Assembly (NCBI GenBank): GCA_033808535.1
Contig: JAPXNL010000012.1
Coordinates: forward strand, 1 to 28,349
Direction: 5' to 3'
Source of the DNA: DTU078 sp033808535
GTDB taxonomy: Bacteria > Bacillota > Clostridia > Oscillospirales > CAG-272
DNA length: 28,349 nucleotides
A program made the translations under genes and the position numbers. Numbering within the stretch: position 1 is the first letter of the stretch; every line of letters begins with the position of its first letter. Under the pieces are notes generated by a model. The model made no database searches. It was not told where the DNA came from and worked only from the letters and a program-made list of their open reading frames with translations. This document shows, piece after piece, positions 1 to 7,409 of the stretch.

Positions 1-14
1 GGTTTTGCGCGGTA

Positions 15-491
15 TTACTTTCTCCCGATGGTAATTATGCGCATTTTCACTGTGCCGCCCGGAGTGTGAATCGAAACAGACTCGCCTATTTTAGCGCCGA
101 GCAGCGCTGCGCCTATAGGAGATTGATCTGATATTTTTCCGTTAATCGGGTCGGCTTCGGTCGGGCCGACAATCATATATTCGGTTTCCTCGTTGTATGT
201 TTCATCAAAAACTTTAACCGTTGAACCGACACTTACGGCATCGGTTGAAATCTCGCTCTCGTTTATGATTTTTACGTTTTTCAGAGTTTCTTCAAGCTCA
301 AGAATCTGCGCCTCAACCTTTGCCTGTTCATTTTTAGCCTCATCATACTCGCTATTTTCGGTTAAATCGCCGAACGACCGCGCTTGACGAAGCCCCTCCA
401 CAACTTCCCTGCGGCGGACTTTTTTGAGATATTCAAGCTCATCTTTGAGTTTTTTCAAGCCTTCGTCCGTGATAATAATCTGCTTTGCCAT
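15..491 (-). CDS. greA: Transcription elongation factor GreA
   Basis: GreA rescues backtracked RNA polymerase by stimulating cleavage of the nascent transcript through the secondary channel. The 158-residue length is normal for the family. The N-terminal antiparallel coiled coil (about residues 8-75) carries the tip motif ARSFGDLTENSEYDEAK with the acidic residues that bind the catalytic magnesium. The C-terminal FKBP-like domain (about 80-158) contains the family stretch GKISDQSPIGAALLG. The ATG at 491 is preceded by GGAAGG at a usable distance. The gene lies 52 nt downstream of the S41 protease and is probably the last gene seen of that operon; its downstream side runs off the window after 14 bases. 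Identification is firm from sequence recall. Confidence 0.97.
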   Translation of the reverse strand: MAKQIIITDEGLKKLKDELEYLKKVRRREVVEGLRQARSFGDLTENSEYDEAKNEQAKVEAQILELEETLKNVKIINESEISTDAVSVGSTVKVFDETYNEETEYMIVGPTEADPINGKISDQSPIGAALLGAKIGESVSIHTPGGTVKMRIITIGRK

Positions 492-543
492 TGTCGTCTA
501 CCTTCCGATAAGTAATAGCTATTATTAAAATTAAGCGAGCAGC

Positions 544-1782
544 TTAAGCTGCATCCTGCACACTAATCAGTGCATCTATCGCAGCCTGAAGCTGAGTGTC
601 CTGTTCGTCGGTCAGCTTGTAAATGTTTATATTCCTGATTTCGTCAGCCATCTCAATGGTTATATCCGGCTCGATTCCCTCGCCCTCGTAGTTATCCGAA
701 AAGGGCGGATAATACATTTTTGTCGAGAGTGATATGGCTGAGCCGTCGTCAAGCGGTATAACCGACTGCATCGTTCCCTTCCCGAATGTCCGGGTTCCGA
801 CCGTGACCGATTTGCCGTAATCCTTCAGCGCTGAGGTGAAAAGCTCAGCGGCGCTCGCCGTGCTGCCGTTGACGAGCACGGCCATCGGCATATCGAGAGA
901 CGATGCGTTGGAGTAGATTGTATCCCAGTTGCCGTTATGGTCGACTGTACGTATTATTGGCCCTTCGGGAAGCAAATAGTCAAGAATTTCAGTTATGCTG
1001 TCAAGCTCCCCGCCGGGATTATACCGGACGTCGAAAATCAACTTTGTAACACCGGATTCAGTTAGGTCTTTGACCGCAGCTTTGAACTGTTCCGGTGTTT
1101 TTGCATCAAACTGCAGGATTTTGATAATGCCGATATCGCTGCCGCGACCGTCTGCACTGTCATATCGATGGTACATAACTGTCTGTTCGGTTACATGCGC
1201 GCGGGTAATTGAAAACTGAATCTCGTCGTATATTCCGTCTTCGCCGGGACGCATTACGGTGAAGTCGGCGACAGTGCCTGCGTCCCCGCGCATTCTGTCT
1301 ATCGCAACATAGTAACCAAGCTCGGCAACATCTTCCTCGCCCACGCGAATTATCAGGTCGCCGGGCAACAGTCCTGCCTCAAGCGCAGGCGAATCGGGCA
1401 TAACGCCCGCGATTTCGATCGCGGCGTAATCGGGATTGTAGATAACAAGCACTCCTATGCCGACAAGATCTGCTTTTTCGTCGCTCATCACCTGCTTGAA
1501 TAACTCGGCGTTCATATATGTGGAATATTTGTCACCCAGTCCGCGCATATATCCGAAAACAACCGAATCGGTCAGACGCCCTTCGTCGATTTCGCCGATA
1601 TAAAGCGAGCGTGCAATATTGTCGACATCGGCAAGCTTGCGGTATATATCGGTTTGAGCGGTTATCTCTGCCAGCTTTTGCGAGTATTTGTTGTTAACCG
1701 CCAGATAGGTTATCTGGAAGGTCAGAAGCACCGCAAGCAGCACGATAACCGCTACGGTACCTATCGGCAATTTCTTCTTCAT
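544..1782 (-). CDS. S41 family C-terminal processing peptidase (CtpA/Prc type)
   Basis: This is a membrane-anchored serine protease of the tail-specific/CtpA family, 412 residues. An N-terminal signal anchor (about residues 7-29) should hold it outside the membrane. A PDZ domain follows (about 105-195, with AGLLPGDLIIRVG), then the S41 catalytic core. The Ser-Lys dyad is visible as S310 in NGSTASAAEL and K335 in GTRTFGKGTMQ. The start at 1782 has AAAGGA upstream. In the family such enzymes trim or degrade envelope proteins, in several species murein hydrolases. Its place just after the M23 peptidase and FtsEX suggests that role here, which is inference. The substrate is unknown. It is separated from the M23 gene by 222 nt holding two hairpins. 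Confidence 0.93.
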   Translation of the reverse strand: MKKKLPIGTVAVIVLLAVLLTFQITYLAVNNKYSQKLAEITAQTDIYRKLADVDNIARSLYIGEIDEGRLTDSVVFGYMRGLGDKYSTYMNAELFKQVMSDEKADLVGIGVLVIYNPDYAAIEIAGVMPDSPALEAGLLPGDLIIRVGEEDVAELGYYVAIDRMRGDAGTVADFTVMRPGEDGIYDEIQFSITRAHVTEQTVMYHRYDSADGRGSDIGIIKILQFDAKTPEQFKAAVKDLTESGVTKLIFDVRYNPGGELDSITEILDYLLPEGPIIRTVDHNGNWDTIYSNASSLDMPMAVLVNGSTASAAELFTSALKDYGKSVTVGTRTFGKGTMQSVIPLDDGSAISLSTKMYYPPFSDNYEGEGIEPDITIEMADEIRNINIYKLTDEQDTQLQAAIDALISVQDAA

Positions 1783-1821
1783 TTTTCGCGTCCTTTATGT
1801 TGAAATAAAAACAAATCCGCA

Positions 1822-1841
1822 GCGGTGTCACATTACACCGC
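1822..1841 (-). terminator. Hairpin with U-rich tail upstream of the S41 protease gene
   Basis: A perfect 7-bp stem GCGGTGT/ACACCGC with a 6-nt loop is followed on the minus strand, after about six bases, by a T-rich stretch (1802-1815). It sits 40 nt before the protease start, so it could act as a weak terminator or attenuator that lowers protease expression relative to ftsEX and the M23 gene. The tail is not immediately adjacent, so termination is uncertain. Confidence 0.4.
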
Positions 1842-1922
1842 CGGGCATGAGCGGCAAAACCGGCGCAAAAATAAGCAGGCGATACTCTGCCGGATATGCT
1901 GCAGTTGTTATAATTATATTGT

Positions 1923-1950
1923 TTCTCCCGCCGTATATTCGGCGGGAGAA
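1923..1950 (-). other. Strong GC-rich hairpin downstream of the M23 peptidase gene
   Basis: An 11-bp perfect stem (1923-1933 with 1940-1950, core CTCCCGCCG/CGGCGGGAG) closes a 6-nt loop TATATT. Flanking pieces TATAATT (1909-1915) and GCTGC (1898-1902) can extend the pairing with AATTATAGCAGC after the stem. There is no uridine run on the minus-strand side, so it looks more like a 3' mRNA-stabilising or processing hairpin than a classical terminator. The 222-nt gap 1783-2004 holds this hairpin, the one at 1822-1841 and nothing else I recognise. Confidence 0.55.
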
Positions 1951-2004
1951 TTATAGCAGCATTTATATTTTAGCAGAAAGAGGTACATTGGCAACAGGAA
2001 TTCG

Positions 2005-3231
2005 TTATGGCTTTACAACATACCCATCGAGCGGGTTGACTGCGGTACCGTTGATACGCACCTCAAAATGCAGGTGGTTGCCCGATGAATAGCCGGTTGT
2101 GCCGACCTTTGCAATAACGTCGCCCTGATTTACATTGTCGCCCACTTTGACAAGCAGCTTTGAGCAGTGCGCATACAGCGTAGCCTTCCCGCCGCCGTGG
2201 TCTATGACGACATAATTGCCATAACTGTAATGATATGTGGCTGTCACAACCGACCCGCCGTTTGCCGCGTATATGTTTGAGCCGGCGTTTGCAGGTATGT
2301 CAAGCGCCTTGTGAAATTCAGTAATGCCGTTGAACGTGCGCTTGCCGAAATATGATGATATGCGGTTGAATTTATGGTCAAGCGGCCATATGAATTGTCC
2401 GCCGACATATACCCGCTGCGATTTCGCAGCCAGCTCTTTAAGCTGTTTCTCAAGCTCAGCGTCAAGCTCCTCGTTTGCTTTTACGAGTTTCTGATATTCT
2501 TCCTCGTTTTTGCGCATCTCGCGCTCTTTGGTTTTTATGTAACTGAGCGCATAGTTTTTGCTTGCCTCCAGATCTGCTTTGGCAGTCTCAAGCTGGACTT
2601 TCAAAGTTTGCTGCGAGGACAGGTATTCCTCATGCTGTGCTTTCAGATTGTTAAGATCTTCGGCCTGTAGCTTCAGATCGTTTATGTAATTGGTCTGGAA
2701 CTCCAGAAGTATCGCGGTTCGCTCCGAATTTACCAAAAAGTCCATCAGACTTTTGGAGCTGAACAGTATCTCGAAAAGGCTTATGTCTTTATCTTCATAA
2801 GAAAGCCGGAGCTGAACCCTGAATTTTTCATATTCCTTTTCAAGATTGGTTTCCTTATGCGCCAGTCTTGTTTTCAGGTTGGCTATTTCTTTATCAAGCT
2901 CATTGATAAGTTTTTCTGTAATCTCGATGTTCTGCTCTTTCAATGCTATCTGCTGGTCAAGGTAATCCTTGGTTTTAAGCATTGAATTAATATCATTTTT
3001 AGCGGCAGCGATCTCCCGTTTCAATGCTGCCTGTTCCTGCTCGTTTTTCTTGAGCAGGTCGCGCAGCTTTGCTATCGTAGCTGACGTGGCTTCCGCTTCA
3101 GGATATATTACCGTACCCGGTAGAAATGTAAAGAGCAGCACCACGCACAACGCCATTGCGGTAAGTTTCACCGCACGAAAAAATGCCGGACGTTGCTGAT
3201 TATAACTGTATTTTTCAATATCCTTCATCAT
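2005..3231 (-). CDS. M23 family murein peptidase with N-terminal coiled coil (FtsEX partner, EnvC/PcsB-like)
   Basis: Secreted or membrane-tethered peptidoglycan endopeptidase. Numbered from the ATG at 3231 (408 residues), it has a hydrophobic export segment at about 21-38, a long coiled coil at about 50-270 rich in K, E, L and Q, and a C-terminal LytM/M23 domain at about 280-405. The zinc site is complete: H307 and D311 in FHKALD, H355 in YAHCS, and H386/H388 in HLHFEV. The protein therefore looks catalytically active, unlike degenerate EnvC. The track frame opens at TTG 3240, but AAGG lies about 10 nt before the ATG, which leaves 5 nt after the ftsX stop. The tight junction and the EnvC-like layout mark it as the likely hydrolase controlled by FtsEX. 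Confidence 0.93.
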   Translation of the reverse strand: MMKDIEKYSYNQQRPAFFRAVKLTAMALCVVLLFTFLPGTVIYPEAEATSATIAKLRDLLKKNEQEQAALKREIAAAKNDINSMLKTKDYLDQQIALKEQNIEITEKLINELDKEIANLKTRLAHKETNLEKEYEKFRVQLRLSYEDKDISLFEILFSSKSLMDFLVNSERTAILLEFQTNYINDLKLQAEDLNNLKAQHEEYLSSQQTLKVQLETAKADLEASKNYALSYIKTKEREMRKNEEEYQKLVKANEELDAELEKQLKELAAKSQRVYVGGQFIWPLDHKFNRISSYFGKRTFNGITEFHKALDIPANAGSNIYAANGGSVVTATYHYSYGNYVVIDHGGGKATLYAHCSKLLVKVGDNVNQGDVIAKVGTTGYSSGNHLHFEVRINGTAVNPLDGYVVKP

Positions 3232-3236
3232 ATCAA

Positions 3237-4676
3237 TCAAGCCTTCAGATACTTACGCATTGAAATGAAGCTGCCGATAACGCCGGTGATTATGCCGGTG
3301 ATGATAAATGCCGGCGCCAGCCAGTCTGATAAACTGTTGAAGCTGATGATGTGAATCATTTGAATTGTATCGGACAACACCATTTTTTGCAGGTAATAAT
3401 AAATATACCATACAATCAGGTAAGCAAGCCCGCCGGAAATAATTCCGATAAACACGCCTTCGAGCATAAACGGCAGTGTGATGAACCAGTTGGTTGCACC
3501 CACATATCGCATTATGGAGATTTCCTGCTTGCGCGTAAACACCGCGAGCTTGACGGTATTCATTATAATGAATATACTTACCACAAACAGCAGCACCATA
3601 AACCACGAGAACACAATAATGATACCGCTTTTAAGATTATCTATACGCTCCGCCAGTTCCGAGCGGTCTCTGATTTTATATATACCGTCGATCTGCTGAA
3701 GCTGATATATCAGCGTTGCGACGCGGTCGTTATCGTAATATGAGATGATAAAATTGTCCGGATACGGGTTTTCTCCTGATAGCGCTGCCTCGATTACTTC
3801 AGGGTACTCGGCGTAGCGCTCTTTTTCCTGCTGAAGCGCCAGTTCCTTGTCGATAAGATCGATCCGGGCTATGTTGTTATCCTCAAGTTCGCTGATCTGT
3901 CTTGCGATATCTATAAGGATTACATCGTCCTGTGTGGGAACGGCGCCCTCGATCTCCGTGCGATTGGCGTTGTATACTATTTCATATGTTGTTATAACGG
4001 GCATATTGCTCCAGATCGCATAGAGCGTCACTGTCGCACAAACCGCATTGCCCGAGTTGAGATAATAAAAACTGCCGGGCGACAGCAATTCTACTGATTG
4101 GTCAGTCGCGCCGGGCACAGAGGACCAGCCTAAGAAAGTGTTTGATGTAAGTTTCGGAGTCGGAGCATCCGCAAGCTTAACTGCATCTCCGTGGTTGTAG
4201 CGGTTTGTATCAACCGGGGGCTCTCCCTCGATGCTGACACCGCTCATATCGTACACGATGCCGTAATTTGCGGTCGTGGGTTTTATGCTCCAAATGGCGT
4301 ACATGGTAATCTTGCCGCTTTTCGCGTCGGCAGGGTTGATCGTATAGTGTTGACCGGGTGCATAAGTAGGCATGTCCGCATTGGGGTCGAGCGACCAGCC
4401 CAGAAATTCAGCCCCGTTCTTTGCCCTAAGCGCTCCCGCGAGCAGAGCTTCCTCACCTTCCGCGTAATCGGTATCTGTCTCGACAAATGCGGAGATGGCG
4501 TTCAGATTGCCAAGATTCTCCATGTTATAGTCAATATTTAAAACGAGCAGCGCAAAGCTGCCCATGACTATAAGGCAAGACATCAAAACGGTTATTGATG
4601 CGACGCTCATCACGCCGTTGCGCCACAAGCCCAGGATGCTCTGCCCGACGAAATATGTTATACTGTATCTGCGCAT
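3237..4676 (-). CDS. ftsX: Cell division protein FtsX with inserted extracellular Listeria-Bacteroides repeats
   Basis: FtsX is the permease-like partner of the ATPase FtsE and transmits ATP hydrolysis to peptidoglycan hydrolases outside the cell. TM1 is at about residues 22-48 and TM2-4 lie at about 351-377, 400-425 and 450-472. The large extracellular loop between TM1 and TM2 starts as usual (NIDYNMENLGNLNAISAFVE) and resumes as usual with IARQISELEDNNIARIDLID and the typical NPYPDNF. Between these (about 71-250) sits some 180 extra residues containing two FLGW...YAIW units, typical of InlB B-type/List_Bact repeats. Total length is 479; removing the insert leaves about 299, the normal size. 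The start abuts the ftsE stop directly (TGA then ATG), so translation is probably coupled. Confidence 0.95.
   Translation of the reverse strand: MRRYSITYFVGQSILGLWRNGVMSVASITVLMSCLIVMGSFALLVLNIDYNMENLGNLNAISAFVETDTDYAEGEEALLAGALRAKNGAEFLGWSLDPNADMPTYAPGQHYTINPADAKSGKITMYAIWSIKPTTANYGIVYDMSGVSIEGEPPVDTNRYNHGDAVKLADAPTPKLTSNTFLGWSSVPGATDQSVELLSPGSFYYLNSGNAVCATVTLYAIWSNMPVITTYEIVYNANRTEIEGAVPTQDDVILIDIARQISELEDNNIARIDLIDKELALQQEKERYAEYPEVIEAALSGENPYPDNFIISYYDNDRVATLIYQLQQIDGIYKIRDRSELAERIDNLKSGIIIVFSWFMVLLFVVSIFIIMNTVKLAVFTRKQEISIMRYVGATNWFITLPFMLEGVFIGIISGGLAYLIVWYIYYYLQKMVLSDTIQMIHIISFNSLSDWLAPAFIITGIITGVIGSFISMRKYLKA
3927..4466 (-). repeat. In-frame insertion of Listeria-Bacteroides (InlB B-type) repeat units in FtsX loop 1
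   Basis: This segment encodes FtsX residues about 71-250. Three pieces can be read. Residues 71-130 lack the opening beta-hairpin but contain EFLGWS, YAPG and MYAIWS. Residues 134-223 form a full unit: YGIVYDMSG, P, Y..GD, FLGWS, LSPG and LYAIWS. Residues 224-250 hold only an opening part: TYEIVYNANRTEIEG. The two FLGW-to-YAIW sections align with each other with about a two-residue gap. Such repeats are beta-grasp-like modules of bacterial surface proteins. The family assignment is from motif recognition, not a profile search. Confidence 0.88.
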
Positions 4677-5351
4677 TCAGAACATCCCGCCCATCTTGTC
4701 GTCAATAATCCTGCCGTCCCGGAGCGTTACAACACGCTGTTGGAAATAGTCGACCAGTGTCTTTTCATGCGTAACGACAATAACCGTCTTATTCCGCTTG
4801 TGAATTTTAATGAGCAGGTTCATAATTTCAAGACTCATTTTGGGGTCGATGTTGCCCGTCGGCTCGTCGGCGATTATAATGCGCGGATTGTTTGCAAGCG
4901 CTCTGGCCAGCGCGACACGCTGCTGCTCGCCGCCCGAAAGCTCGGTCGGATAGCAATTATATTTATCAGCAAGGTTTACGATGCTGAGAATCGTCGGCAC
5001 CCGCCGTTTTATAACGCTTGTCGGCTCGCCGATGACTCGCATAGCAAAGGCAACGTTTTCAAATACAGTCTTGTTGGGAAACAGGCGGAAATCCTGGAAC
5101 ACTACGCCAATTTGACGACGGTAATACGGGACTTTATAATTCGGCATTTTAACGAGGTCAAACTCGTCAACGGTCAGCCTGCCCGAAGTGACGTTCTCTT
5201 CCCTGAGCAATAGCTTCATCATAGTCGATTTGCCTGCGCCTGATGCGCCGACTATAAACAGAAACTCGCCGTCGTCTATATGCAGGTTTATGCCGTCGAG
5301 TGCCGTAGTCCCGTTGGGGTAAACCTTTTTTACATTGCGAAAATCAATCAT
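4677..5351 (-). CDS. ftsE: Cell division ATP-binding protein FtsE
   Basis: Cytoplasmic ABC ATPase that pairs with FtsX at the divisome. It has 224 residues, the normal length. The Walker A motif GASGAGKS spans residues 35-42, the Q-loop is at FQDFRLFP (about 85-92), the ABC signature LSGGEQQ begins at 138, and Walker B with the catalytic glutamate is IIADEP (158-164). The VTHEKTLVDYF histidine switch is also present. It follows the PucR-type regulator gene after 36 nt and directly abuts ftsX, so the two subunits should be made together. The sequence shows nothing unusual, so any change in FtsEX behaviour would come from the enlarged FtsX loop. Confidence 0.97.
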   Translation of the reverse strand: MIDFRNVKKVYPNGTTALDGINLHIDDGEFLFIVGASGAGKSTMMKLLLREENVTSGRLTVDEFDLVKMPNYKVPYYRRQIGVVFQDFRLFPNKTVFENVAFAMRVIGEPTSVIKRRVPTILSIVNLADKYNCYPTELSGGEQQRVALARALANNPRIIIADEPTGNIDPKMSLEIMNLLIKIHKRNKTVIVVTHEKTLVDYFQQRVVTLRDGRIIDDKMGGMF

Positions 5352-5387
5352 TACAGTTACATTATAAGGGTTGCAAATGGAGGGCGG

Positions 5388-6473
5388 TCAGAATTTGACC
5401 GGTTTTGAGGTGAGGTATTTCTTAACCATGAGCGCGACCTTAAATGTAATCGCATGCTCGAATTCGCGAAGGTCAAGCCCTGTCAGCTTGCGGATTTTCT
5501 CAAGCCTGTAAACCAGCGTGTTGCGGTGGACAAACAGCTTGCGCGAGGTTTCAGAAACATTCAGGTTGTTTTCAAAGAAGCACTGGATTGTCTGCAGCGT
5601 TTCGCGGTCAAGCGACTCAAGCGAACCGCGCTTGAAAACCTCCTGTAAAAACATTTCGCACATGGTGGTGGGCAGCTGATAAATAAGCCTGCCTATGCCG
5701 AGGTTTTCATAGCTGATTATATTCTTTTCGGTATCAAACACCTTGCCGACTTCAAGCGCGACCTGAGCTTCCTTGAAAGAGCGTGCAAGGTCTTTTATAT
5801 TGTCGACAGCGGTGCCGATTCCGATTGCAACTTTTGTATAGAACTCCGAGCTGATTGTGTCGGAAATGGATTTGGCAACTTTCTCGACTTCCTTCATATC
5901 GAAGCCGGGCTTCATTTCCTTGACAAGCACGATGTCATTTTCGCCCACGCTGATGACATAATCCTTGTTCTTGTCAGGGAACATGTTCTGGATCATGTCG
6001 AACGGAACGAGGTCGTTTTTGCCGAAGAACTTGATCAGCAGCACAATGCGCACGACATCGTTGTTGAAGTGCAGCTCTTTCGATTTGATATAAATATCGC
6101 TGGGCAGGATGTTGTCAAGAATGATATTCTTTATAAAACTGCCCTTGTCATATTTTTCGTCGTAAAGGTTCTTGATGTTTGCCAGCGCTATCGACAGAAG
6201 AGAAGCGTATTTTTCCGCGCTTTTATCCTCTCCTTCGACAAACACAATATAGTCGGCTTTTGAAAGCGTTCCTATCAGCCTGTAGGTGAAGCCGCCGGAA
6301 GTTATAGAGTCGGAGGTGTATCCAATCTCGTCACGAATTCCCTGACGCGTTTCACCTATCCGTGAAAGATCGCTGCAGGAAATAATGACTCCGTTTTCGT
6401 CTATGACGCCGATAACCCGGTCAACGGCGTCTTTCATTTGATGAATTATTCCTTGAAACAATCTGTTTGACAT
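5388..6473 (-). CDS. PucR/CdaR-like helix-turn-helix regulator
   Basis: A 361-residue putative transcription factor. The N-terminal part (MSNRLFQGIIHQMKDAVDRV, then GVIDENGVIISCSD) resembles a small-ligand sensing domain of the sugar-diacid recognition/PAS-like kind. The middle (about 110-290) resembles the GGDEF-related region found in PucR/CdaR proteins. The C-terminal part (about 295-355) is a clear PucR-type HTH: LNVSETSRKLFVHRNTLVYRLEKIRKLTG. The start at 6473 has AGGAGGG upstream. It sits 19 nt after an unknown membrane protein gene and 36 nt before ftsE. No sugar or purine catabolic gene is near, so the ligand and targets are unknown. Control of the division cluster itself is an inference from position only. 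Confidence 0.87.
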   Translation of the reverse strand: MSNRLFQGIIHQMKDAVDRVIGVIDENGVIISCSDLSRIGETRQGIRDEIGYTSDSITSGGFTYRLIGTLSKADYIVFVEGEDKSAEKYASLLSIALANIKNLYDEKYDKGSFIKNIILDNILPSDIYIKSKELHFNNDVVRIVLLIKFFGKNDLVPFDMIQNMFPDKNKDYVISVGENDIVLVKEMKPGFDMKEVEKVAKSISDTISSEFYTKVAIGIGTAVDNIKDLARSFKEAQVALEVGKVFDTEKNIISYENLGIGRLIYQLPTTMCEMFLQEVFKRGSLESLDRETLQTIQCFFENNLNVSETSRKLFVHRNTLVYRLEKIRKLTGLDLREFEHAITFKVALMVKKYLTSKPVKF

Positions 6474-6492
6474 AAAACTTGTTCCCGCCCTC

Positions 6493-7338
6493 CTATATCA
6501 TTTTGACAGTGCAGACGATCGCGGAGACTAAATATGCGCCAAAATATATAACCAGTGTATAGAATACAAATTCCGGAAAGAAGGAAACCACAATTGTTCC
6601 GGCAAGCAGCAGCGCGGCGCCTATTACCATCGACAGTCCGTTATACCCGTCTCCGAGCACCGGAAAGCTGTTGCCGCGCGGTTTATTTGACGCGCCTTTG
6701 CGTGCCAGATAGAACAGCACGGTTGCCGCAACAGGCAGAACGAACGATGCGATGCGGAGCAGCGATACAATTATCATCTTAGGCGATATAAAGCTCAGTT
6801 CTCCGTATCTGGCACAGTATATACCCATTCCGCCGATTGCCGCAGCAAGCGAAAAGAAGAAGAATGAGCGGGGGTAAAACGCGTAAATGAAACAGAATGC
6901 TGCAGTGACTATAACAAAGATGATGTGTGTGTTTATTTCAAATGAGCGGAACAGCAGCGACATTATAAACAGATACGCAGCCGATACCAGCAGGATAGTT
7001 GAAGAAAACGGTTTGGAGCTGTCGTCGACATGCTTTACTCTCAGCACAATGTAATATGCCGCGGCGGCTGCCGTAAGCAGCCCGAAAGCCAGCCATACAA
7101 AGGGCAAAGCATTTTGTATCGTGATAAAAGTTGCGGGAGTTTCGTTTTTCTTGATGAGCAACAGCGTCACAATCAGCAGTGTTGCAGCGATAAACAGCCC
7201 CATGAGGCGGCTGACGATAAGCTCTTCCTGTTCCTGACTGCGTTTGATTTTTCCGGTCGCGGCGCTTTTCTTGTCGCCCAATTTTATCACTCCGTTTGTT
7301 TTTGCAGTTTTTAAGTCGTTCATACGGCTATCTACCAT
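6493..7338 (-). CDS. Unknown multi-pass membrane protein (about 8 TM)
   Basis: I do not recognise a family. Read from the GTG at 7383 it would be 296 residues. An ATG at 7338 (AAAGGA very close upstream) and one at 7323 are alternatives, so the start is uncertain; the 7338 ATG is used here. The N-terminus is hydrophilic and basic (KTAKTNGVIKLGDKKS), and then about eight hydrophobic segments follow. Counted from the GTG these are at 60-77, 95-114, 127-145, 152-170, 173-190, 203-227, 249-269 and 271-294. There are no obvious catalytic motifs, signal cleavage site or metal-binding clusters. It lies between rsmE (26-71 nt gap, depending on start) and the PucR-type regulator (19 nt gap), so it is co-transcribed with the division genes. 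A role in the envelope is possible but not shown. Confidence 0.8.
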   Translation of the reverse strand: MVDSRMNDLKTAKTNGVIKLGDKKSAATGKIKRSQEQEELIVSRLMGLFIAATLLIVTLLLIKKNETPATFITIQNALPFVWLAFGLLTAAAAAYYIVLRVKHVDDSSKPFSSTILLVSAAYLFIMSLLFRSFEINTHIIFVIVTAAFCFIYAFYPRSFFFFSLAAAIGGMGIYCARYGELSFISPKMIIVSLLRIASFVLPVAATVLFYLARKGASNKPRGNSFPVLGDGYNGLSMVIGAALLLAGTIVVSFFPEFVFYTLVIYFGAYLVSAIVCTVKMI

Positions 7339-7409
7339 GTCCTTTTTCAGGCGCCGGACGGAACCTGATGCCAAATCGGTCACGCCGCCAAGCCGCGCCG
7401 TTTTCTGTT

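Noticed and set aside
539..552. 14-bp palindrome GCAGCTTAAGCTGC at the S41 protease stop
   Set aside because: It has no loop and no tail, and it overlaps the GCA GCT TAA coding end; it may be chance.
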